Positions 58,425-64,000 of a stretch of DNA of 64,000 nucleotides are shown here, in pieces; position 1 is the stretch's first letter; each line of letters begins with the position of its first letter. The DNA lies in the NCBI RefSeq assembly GCF_000802425.1, contig NZ_JRUD01000021.1, positions 1 through 64,000 on the forward strand, read 5' to 3'. The position numbers and the translations under genes were made by a program. The stretch is from Pseudomonas flexibilis (GTDB taxonomy: Bacteria > Pseudomonadota > Gammaproteobacteria > Pseudomonadales > Pseudomonadaceae). Under the pieces are notes generated by a model that did not search any database, was not told the DNA's origin, and saw only the letters and a program-made list of their open reading frames with translations.

Positions 58425-58442
58425 GGGCGCTCCAACAAGAAG

Positions 58443-58467
58443 ACTGCCCCGGTGGAGCCGGGGCAGT
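58443..58467 (-). terminator. Terminator (duplicate of the ArdC-gene terminator)
   Basis: ACTGCCCCGG-TGGAG-CCGGGGCAGT hairpin between the repA-like gene and the relaxase-like gene. It resembles the hairpin at 59314-59334 and is followed by the same TCGTTACGCAG flank, so it came with the decayed ArdC tail. Confidence 0.75.
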
Positions 58468-58549
58468 CGTTACGCAGGCTGTCAGCCTTCTGGTTCGCAA
58501 GTGCTCACTGGCGTCGTGTGCATAATCGCTGTCACCGAAATCCACCTGC
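58468..58549 (-). pseudogene. Remnant of a second ArdC-like gene, 3' end only
   Basis: The minus-strand reading SDYAHDASEHL, then RRLTA-like residues, matches the ArdC-like C terminus SAYARDASEYL...DRLTA encoded at 59339-59400. The nucleotides align on through the stop codon and terminator, with one small deletion. Only about 27 codons remain, directly abutting the stop codon of the repA-like gene at 58550. It indicates a duplication followed by deletion. Confidence 0.7.
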
Positions 58550-59281
58550 TTAACGGTTTTCCAGAAAATCGATCGGCTCGAAGGTCAAGGGGGCGGGCTC
58601 TGGGGCGTTTTTGATCTTACGCGCACTCAGGGTGCACAGCCTGTTGTCCGCACTTCGGCTCAGTTCGTACTCGCCATCGACCGCATCTTTGAGCGCGGAT
58701 AATCCTCGGGAGCTGCTATGGCCGCTGTGGATCACGAGAACGGCCACGTTCAAACGACTGATCAACAGGTCTGCCAGGCGCACAAAGTGGCTGATGTCTG
58801 CTGGGCTGTTTTCGTCGCCGCTAAAATTGCGCAACAGGTTATCGACCACGATCAAGGCGGGTGCGTGACCGGTAGCTTCGGACAGCTGAGTAATGGCTGA
58901 AGCAACGCCTGATATATGGGCCTCGATGCCCATATCGGCCGGATGGCTGGAGATGAACAGTGGGGCATCCTTCAGGTTGACGCCGTTGTGTGCCGACCAA
59001 GCACGCAAGCGCCGAGCAATGCTCGAATGACCTTCGCTGGTGATGAAGAACACGGCACTTTGGCGCACTGCCTGGCCGTGAAACGGCGTGTTAGTCGCCA
59101 GGCAGCAGGACAGGTCAAGGGCTAGGAGTGACTTGTCCTTGTTGCTTCCGCCATAAAGAACCGCCAAGGAATTCTGTTCGAGAAAGTCCGTTAGCAACCA
59201 GTCGATAGGCCGCACGGGCAGGTCAATTGCAGCGAGAAATCTGAATGCTTCATGTTTGGCAACTGCGTTTGGTTCGTTCAT
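58550..59281 (-). CDS. RepA-like AAA ATPase (RSF1010 RepA/AAA_25 family)
   Basis: A 243-residue RecA-fold ATPase like the hexameric helicase RepA of mobilisable plasmids. Visible: Walker A-like GGSNKDKS at residues 44-51, Walker B ALIVVDNLLRNF, the RepA hallmark GDENSPADISHFVRLADLL, and VLVIHSGHSSSRGLSALKDAVDGEYELSR. The invariant glycine before the Walker lysine is replaced by Asp49, while Lys50 and Ser51 are kept. The start MNEPNAVAKHEA at 59281 is the first methionine past the ArdC terminator. It may serve replication or processing of the element. Confidence 0.78.
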   Translation of the reverse strand: MNEPNAVAKHEAFRFLAAIDLPVRPIDWLLTDFLEQNSLAVLYGGSNKDKSLLALDLSCCLATNTPFHGQAVRQSAVFFITSEGHSSIARRLRAWSAHNGVNLKDAPLFISSHPADMGIEAHISGVASAITQLSEATGHAPALIVVDNLLRNFSGDENSPADISHFVRLADLLISRLNVAVLVIHSGHSSSRGLSALKDAVDGEYELSRSADNRLCTLSARKIKNAPEPAPLTFEPIDFLENR

Positions 59282-59313
59282 CTCGGGCACGCTCCATGTT
59301 GCTGAAAAGAAAA

Positions 59314-59334
59314 TGCCCCGGCAGGACCGGGGCA
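59314..59334 (-). terminator. Terminator of ArdC-like gene
   Basis: TGCCCCGG-CAGGA-CCGGGGCA, 5 bp past the stop at 59339, followed on the minus strand by TTTTCTTTTC. Confidence 0.85.
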
Positions 59335-59338
59335 ATCG

Positions 59339-60247
59339 TTACGCAGTGAGACGGTCAGCCTTCAGGGTCAGCAGGTACTCGCTGGCATCGCGCGCATAAG
59401 CGCTGGCGCGGAAAATCGCCTGTTTGTTGCTTTGCAGAACCTGCAGCCATGACTCGATGTAGCCTTCGTGGCGCAGCTCGCCCTGGATACCCGTCAGGGC
59501 ACACAGGTAGGCCGCGCCGACTTCCGCGATCAGCTCCTCGAAGGCATATTCCTGCGAGCCAAACGGGGTGGGCAGCACAATTCCCGCGCGGTTCAAACGC
59601 CGGGCATGACCACTCCAGTGAATCAGTTCATGCAGGGCAGTCGCGTAATAGCCGCCGGTGGAGCTGAACTGCTGAACGCAGGGCAGCTGGATGTAGTCCT
59701 GCGCGGGTGAATAGAACGCCTTGTTTTCGCTGCGATGGATGATGCACGCCCCGGAGCGACGCATCAGATCTTCGGCTTCAGCGTGGGGTGAGAACCCTTC
59801 GCCCGGGGCCGCGATTTCCTCTGGTGCCGCTTCAACGCCCTCGGTCTGTTCGATGTTGAACAGAAAGTTGCGCCTGAGCACCGGTATGCGCTCCAGCTTG
59901 GGTAGACCTTCTGCATCCCGGATGATGTTGCCCGACTGATCACGCGCTTCACGTTCCTTGTAGCTGTAGAACACCGTCAGTGTGCTGCTTTCGCCCTTGC
60001 GGACATGGCCGCCAGCCTCTTTTGCCTGAAGGTAAGTGAGCCAGCGATCCTGGCTATAGCCCTGCAGCCGTGCCTCGGTCCAGAGCAACAGGATGTTCAC
60101 GCCTCGGTAGGCGCGTCCGGTGACCGCGTTGCTGGGAAATGGCGAACTCGCAGGCCGACCGGGATGCCAGGGCTTGATCCAGGGCACCACCTTCTGCTGC
60201 AGGGCCTCGACGATCTTGTGGGTCACCTCTTGGTAAATGTCACTCAT
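59339..60247 (-). CDS. ardC: ArdC-like antirestriction protein with zincin domain
   Basis: A 302-residue protein: N-terminal ArcN ssDNA-binding domain (about 1-130; MSDIYQEVTHKIVEALQQKVVPW in pieces, AYRGVNILLLW, GGHVRKGESST) and a C-terminal zincin-like metallopeptidase domain with HELIH at residues 206-210 and the third-ligand segment YAFEELIAEVGAAYL. ArdC proteins protect incoming plasmid DNA from restriction and can cover ssDNA after transfer. It is preceded by a 412-bp region shared with the divergent DUF3742 gene. A decayed copy of its 3' end lies at 58468-58549. Confidence 0.87.
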   Translation of the reverse strand: MSDIYQEVTHKIVEALQQKVVPWIKPWHPGRPASSPFPSNAVTGRAYRGVNILLLWTEARLQGYSQDRWLTYLQAKEAGGHVRKGESSTLTVFYSYKEREARDQSGNIIRDAEGLPKLERIPVLRRNFLFNIEQTEGVEAAPEEIAAPGEGFSPHAEAEDLMRRSGACIIHRSENKAFYSPAQDYIQLPCVQQFSSTGGYYATALHELIHWSGHARRLNRAGIVLPTPFGSQEYAFEELIAEVGAAYLCALTGIQGELRHEGYIESWLQVLQSNKQAIFRASAYARDASEYLLTLKADRLTA

Positions 60248-60659
60248 GCGGTTTTCCTCGGCGAAGGCATGCCCATGCCCGACCGGGAATGGGTGCCCGG
60301 TGGGTAGGGAAGCGGCCTATGGCGCCGCGAAGACTGCGTGTGAAAGTGGCGTTCATCACCGAAGTGATCGTGCGAACCGCCGAACGCTGATCGCACTTGG
60401 GTCGGACCACCCGGACTGGGCGCAGCCTCGAAGATCCTGGCTACTTGGACGTGCTGCAGTGGCAGCGAGTCGTAAGGGGTAGTTAGTCGGGTTCGGCAAC
60501 CTGGGCAAGGCGGCGATGGAGGCGTAAATCCACTGGCTTCCAGTGCGTTCTGTTGCTGCGAAGCGAAGCGACCAACGGTGTGGCATGGCGTGGATTGTTT
60601 CGCCAGGACGGCCAAGCTTGAGTGAGCAGAAACTAAGTCGGCACCGTGGAGGGTGCGTC
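60248..60659. other. Divergent intergenic region ardC-like / DUF3742
   Basis: This 412-bp region has no convincing gene. A small inverted repeat CACTGG-CTT-CCAGTG is at 60531-60545. Both flanking promoters must be here, but I see no clear hexamer pairs. It is a reasonable place to look for an oriT, without direct evidence. Confidence 0.45.
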
Positions 60660-61025
60660 ATGGCTGAGCAGGAGAAGACCACCCAGGCGCATCGCTTCGG
60701 TGCTTGGGCGGGCTCATGGTGGTGGCGCTGGCGCGTTCTGGAGGATCGCCAGCTAAAGCGCGTGCAGGACAGCGGTATGCGTCACGGCCGGCTGCTGGTT
60801 CGATCCGTCTTCAGGGGTGGCGATCTACTGATGCTTGCCGGCCTACTACTGGTAGGGTTCGGGGTGGCGTTGCCCGTGCTGCTTACGGTGGGGCTGGGCT
60901 ATCTCATCACTCGGTCTGGGGATTTCGATCCGTCGCCTGGATCGCCGGAGTACGATCAAATTGATCACCCAGACCATCGAACGCATTGGCCAGAGCGTTA
61001 TGACGAGTGGGGTAGCTTGAAATGA
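60660..61025 (+). CDS. DUF3742 family ICE protein
   Basis: A 121-residue protein of the DUF3742 family found next to TraG-type genes in ICEs. It has a hydrophobic hairpin at about 55-85 (LLMLAGLLLVGFGVALPVLLTVGLGYLI in pieces), then a short acidic tail. The ATG at 60660 follows GGAGG by seven bases. Convergent with the TraG-like gene, leaving only 2 bp between stops. The only plus-strand gene of the island here. Function unknown. Confidence 0.8.
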   Translation: MAEQEKTTQAHRFGAWAGSWWWRWRVLEDRQLKRVQDSGMRHGRLLVRSVFRGGDLLMLAGLLLVGFGVALPVLLTVGLGYLITRSGDFDPSPGSPEYDQIDHPDHRTHWPERYDEWGSLK

Positions 61026-61027
61026 TC

Positions 61028-62566
61028 CTATTTCCCCTTTCCAGCTTTGATCATTGAAGTGCCCAGTGATATGCCTTGGGAGCCGGCGGTATGGCTACTT
61101 TGTGAGCCGCGCGACAACATGCTTTCCACCCCAGATCCCACCGAGTACCCCGCCCAACTCATGGCGCCGAGAAACAGCATCGGTAGCACGATGAACATGG
61201 CGCCCATCACGTAGGTGATCACCTGAGCTGTCACAGTGCCATCATCAAGGCCCGCCGAGGGGAGGGTGAGAAGCAGTCGGTCGCCCAGCGCCACGTTGCG
61301 GTACAGCGTGTCGAGCATGCTCGAGTCCACCCAACGGGCCAGTTCCCACCAGAAGGTCAGCATGTGCAGGGTGAACAGCGCGAAAGTCAGGGTCATCAGC
61401 ACCTTGAGCTGGTAGGTGCTGATCAGCAAGACCAGCGGCAGGCAGATGATGGTGGCCTGAATCAGAAAGGCCTGCACCATCGGCAAGGCGGTGCGCAGGG
61501 CATTCAGCGAGGCGTAATTGCCCAGCGCGCCGAGGGCCAGGCCGCTGTTGGTGGCCAGGTTGTTGAGGCGGTGGCCCAGCGAGTCGCCCCGGCTGCCGCC
61601 GCCGTACTCCTGGTAGACCTGTCCGGGGGACATGGTCAGCGCTTGCAGCCGGGGGCTGACCAGCTCACGCAGGGTGATGTCCTGGATCTCTCCGGTTGTG
61701 CGTCCGGTCAGCCAGCCGCTCAGGCGCGTCCACAGGCTGGGATCGATCTGCTCGACCAGCCGGCTGCGCAGACCGATGCCGGCGTCGGCCCACCATTGCC
61801 GGCAGGAGGGGTAGCCGCCGCCGCTGTCGGGTTGTGGCAGGGTGGCGTCGCGCACATCGTCGTAGGGCCAGCTGGCGCGCGGCAGGCGTGAGCGGTCGCG
61901 GTCGTAGTAGCCGCTCGAGTCGAGAAACAGCCGCGAGCCGATCCAGGACGTGTCGAAATCCTCCTGCTTGCTCTGTACCGGGCGCTGGCTGAACAGGCGG
62001 GCGCGCGAGCGGCCGTAACAGTCCTTGGTGAAGTCGGCGACCTCCTGCAGCAGCACCTGGTCATGAATGCGCGTCTCGTCGATGTCCATGCGGATCTGCC
62101 GAATGTCCGGCGCGCAGGGAATGGCGGCGGTGCCGGCAGCGGTCACGCCCTTGCTCAGCGTATGCACCAGGTACCACCAGAGTGGCACGTTGGCGGACTG
62201 ATCGCCAATCGTGTCGAAGGTTACGCCCCAGGCCGTTTCGCCGGGCTGCGCGACGCTGACGCCGCAACGCTGACTGGCCTGGGCGTCCAGGCGCAGGGTC
62301 GTGAGGTTCACCGGCAGCAGTGGAGCGCAGGCGAACATCAGCACGACGTAGGCCGTCCATAACCGATTCTCGACGCGCGCCACCGACAGCAGCCCCTTGT
62401 TGCCCTCGTCAGCGCCCAGCTGCCGGGCTGACAGCCACTCCTGCAGAATGATCGCGCCCAGCGGGGCGGCGAACAGGCCAGTGTCCAGCAGCAGGTTCCA
62501 CAGGCCGTTGTTGATGATCCAACCCAGCAGGGTGAGGTAGAACTCCAGGTAGCTGTTGGTGCTCAT
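61028..62566 (-). CDS. Conjugal transfer protein, TraG N-terminal-type membrane protein
   Basis: A 512-residue inner-membrane protein resembling the TraG N-terminal domain family of F/ICE mating-pair systems. Helices lie at about 10-45 and 70-95 and a cluster at about 370-470 (ALPMVQAFLIQATIICLPLVLLI in pieces, VTAQVITYVMGAMFIVLPMLFLGAMSW). The middle, about 110-350, is a large periplasmic region. It probably helps pilus assembly or mating-pair stabilisation. The start MSTNSYLEFYLTLLGWI at 62566 is chosen by family; 50 upstream open codons overlap the next gene. Confidence 0.82.
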   Translation of the reverse strand: MSTNSYLEFYLTLLGWIINNGLWNLLLDTGLFAAPLGAIILQEWLSARQLGADEGNKGLLSVARVENRLWTAYVVLMFACAPLLPVNLTTLRLDAQASQRCGVSVAQPGETAWGVTFDTIGDQSANVPLWWYLVHTLSKGVTAAGTAAIPCAPDIRQIRMDIDETRIHDQVLLQEVADFTKDCYGRSRARLFSQRPVQSKQEDFDTSWIGSRLFLDSSGYYDRDRSRLPRASWPYDDVRDATLPQPDSGGGYPSCRQWWADAGIGLRSRLVEQIDPSLWTRLSGWLTGRTTGEIQDITLRELVSPRLQALTMSPGQVYQEYGGGSRGDSLGHRLNNLATNSGLALGALGNYASLNALRTALPMVQAFLIQATIICLPLVLLISTYQLKVLMTLTFALFTLHMLTFWWELARWVDSSMLDTLYRNVALGDRLLLTLPSAGLDDGTVTAQVITYVMGAMFIVLPMLFLGAMSWAGYSVGSGVESMLSRGSQSSHTAGSQGISLGTSMIKAGKGK

Positions 62567-62576
62567 GGTTCGTCCC

Positions 62577-62867
62577 TCAGGCCCGCAGGCCGCGACCCAG
62601 CTCGATGGCCAGGATGAGCAGCGCGCAGATCGTTGCCAGTCGGCGCCACTGTCGGCGTGCAGCGGGATTGGTGCGCAGCCGGTCCAGCCGCCACCAGAAC
62701 AGGGCGATGGCGCCATAGAGCAGCAGGCGCCAGGCCAGCAGATAGGGCGAGTCGTGCTGCGAGCTAGATTGGTCGCCCAGCGCGCCGAGGCGGGTATTTA
62801 TTAGCGCGACAGCCAGCATGAGCATGGCCGCGCCGGTACCCACGATGCTCAGCCAGTGCCGCCTCAT
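62577..62867 (-). CDS. Small two-helix membrane protein of the ICE transfer cluster
   Basis: A 96-residue protein with two to three hydrophobic segments (VGTGAAMLMLAVALI, LLAWRLLLYGAIALFWW, LATICALLILAIEL) separated by basic residues. Its ATG overlaps the stop of the PFL_4711-type gene (ATGA at 62864-62867), and it ends 10 bp before the TraG-like start, so it belongs to the transfer operon. No function known to me. Confidence 0.7.
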   Translation of the reverse strand: MRRHWLSIVGTGAAMLMLAVALINTRLGALGDQSSSQHDSPYLLAWRLLLYGAIALFWWRLDRLRTNPAARRQWRRLATICALLILAIELGRGLRA

Positions 62868-64000
62868 GGCTGGCTGCCCGGGCTGGACTGGGCTTCGCGC
62901 AGGCGACCCGGTTCGGGATCGCCCTGGCGCACGGCACGTGCGGCGCTGGTCGCTACCTCCTGGCGTTCGAGGATCAGGCTGGCGGCATTGCCGGCGAGCA
63001 TCTGGCGTAATTGCAGCTCGAGTTGCAGGGCGTGGATCTCGCGCTCCAGGGTGGCGAGCTGGCGTTGCACCGCCTCGCGGGCCGGGGTGGCGGATTCGAT
63101 ATGCGGCTCGCGCTGGCCGGCGAGCAGGGCGCGCTGCAGCAGAAGGGCCTTGCCGATCACGTCGGAGAGGGCAGTTTCGCTGGCCATGCGCCGGGCCAGC
63201 GTCACTTGGTCGGGATCGTCGCGCAGCGCCTCGATGACGCCGCGACTGACCATCAGAAGCGGGCTGGAAGCACTGGCCAGTCTGTCTGCAGTCAGCGGCT
63301 GCGAACCGTCCAGCAAACCCTGCAGCGCCTGCAGATGCTCCTGGTAGGTCTCCTGAATCAAGGGCGTCAGGCCTGTTCCCGCGCTGGCGTGCAGCGTCTC
63401 GCAGTCGTCACAGGTGGCGATCTCTGTTTCGCCGAGTACCCGCACGGCCCAGTCCGCCGCCTGCTGGGGTGTGCTCCAGGCGCTGCATAGGGCGCCGCCG
63501 TTGCAGTCCGCGTCGAGGATGGCCTGGGTATCAGTGGCCGGGCGGCTGTGCAGCAGGTTGTAGCCAGCCTGGACCAGGTCGCGGGTTACCCGAATCGGCG
63601 GTTGGCCGCTGCCCCCGGCCGGCTGGCCGCCGACCCAGGTCACGCCCTGGTTGCCGCCGGTGGTTTCGGTGGCACTGACCACTCTGACCGCGTCCTGGCT
63701 GGTCTGCAGGTTCTCTTGCATGGCTTGCCCCTTGGCCAAGGAACCCCAGGCGCCCTGGCCGATGGCGTCGGCCATCTGCCGCGCCATGGCCTGGCAGGTC
63801 AGCTGCGAGCGGTCATAGTCAATACGGCCCTGCATCACGCCATTGCTGAGCAGCTCGTAGAGACCGGGGTTGGCGCGCTGAATGATCAGCGCCGGCAATG
63901 ACATCACCGCCTGGGTGGCGTTCTGAACCACGCTGCCCATGATCTGCTGAAAGCCCTCGGTGACGCCGTTGAGCTGATTGCGCAGGGTGGTTTGCAGGTC
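62864..64000 (-). CDS. ICE protein of the PFL_4711 family (TIGR03755), 5' end outside window
   Basis: At least 379 codons; the frame stays open to the window edge (reading LQTTLRNQLNGVTEGFQQIMGSVVQ in pieces before the first internal Met), so the start lies beyond 64000. The segments MSLPALIIQRANPGLYELLSNGVMQGRIDYDRSQLTCQAM (in pieces), a CDDCETLH cysteine pair and a long heptad-like C terminus match the PFL_4711 family of ICE transfer proteins, a TraH-like mating-pair component. Confidence 0.82.
   Translation of the reverse strand, partial: DLQTTLRNQLNGVTEGFQQIMGSVVQNATQAVMSLPALIIQRANPGLYELLSNGVMQGRIDYDRSQLTCQAMARQMADAIGQGAWGSLAKGQAMQENLQTSQDAVRVVSATETTGGNQGVTWVGGQPAGGSGQPPIRVTRDLVQAGYNLLHSRPATDTQAILDADCNGGALCSAWSTPQQAADWAVRVLGETEIATCDDCETLHASAGTGLTPLIQETYQEHLQALQGLLDGSQPLTADRLASASSPLLMVSRGVIEALRDDPDQVTLARRMASETALSDVIGKALLLQRALLAGQREPHIESATPAREAVQRQLATLEREIHALQLELQLRQMLAGNAASLILERQEVATSAARAVRQGDPEPGRLREAQSSPGSQP

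Overview
The window is a high-GC chromosomal segment of a Pseudomonas (gammaproteobacterium); I do not claim a species. The evidence is a fused nuoCD, a 531-residue isocitrate lyase, paired monomeric and dimeric isocitrate dehydrogenases, and the gene order nuo - aceA - roxA - purB - hflD - mnmA - idh/icd - cspD/clpS-clpA - infA - bpt - aat - trxB/ftsK-lolA-rarA-crcB-serS-cysG - tus - yccA, which from memory is the P. aeruginosa PA2604-PA2649 order read backwards.

Layout. 1-130: the 3' end of a 5S rRNA and its terminator. 132-3855: a patatin-like lipase, a YuiF/NhaC-type antiporter and an AI-2E/PerM-family permease. 3837-18568: the complete 13-gene complex I operon nuoA-N on the minus strand. 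18722-31163: aceA, an operon-like run (mnmA, hflD, purB, roxA, a GNAT acetyltransferase and a small secreted NolW-like protein), nudJ, and the divergent idh/icd pair, so the isocitrate branch point sits next to complex I. 31377-35897: the N-degron machinery (clpS, clpA, bpt, aat) interleaved with infA. 35934-48974: trxB, ftsK, lolA, rarA, crcB, serS, cysG, a glutathionyl-hydroquinone reductase, ybiB, tusEBCD and yccA. 49112-49199: tRNA-Ser(UGA), where core synteny stops.

From about 49.2 kb to the window end is an integrative-conjugative-element (ICE) type island of the ICEclc/PAGI-2/PFGI-1 family. Its first part is a tightly packed minus-strand early and maintenance operon with 4-bp overlaps: a 250-residue gene in the position of BisR, then alpA, parA, an island dnaB, parB, DUF2857, the STY4528-type replication gene and a PFL_4669-type gene. 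Behind it lie a relaxase-like protein that has lost its catalytic motifs, a RepA-like ATPase, an ArdC-like antirestriction protein, DUF3742, a TraG N-terminal-type membrane protein, a small membrane protein and the start of a PFL_4711-type gene that runs off the window.

The most interesting signals are in the island. (1) Five copies of a GATTCCGAACCGG motif lie on an exact 22-bp lattice inside the STY4528-type gene. They are read in all three frames, which points to selection on the DNA, as expected of an origin embedded in a replication gene. (2) The MobH/TraI_2-like protein lacks both the histidine triplet and the HD motif. (3) A decayed copy of the ArdC 3' end and its terminator lies on the far side of the repA-like gene. 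(4) Six 8-bp repeats lie in a very AT-rich intergenic stretch. (5) The order of island modules is a circular permutation of the usual ICE order, with no integrase visible at the tRNA junction.
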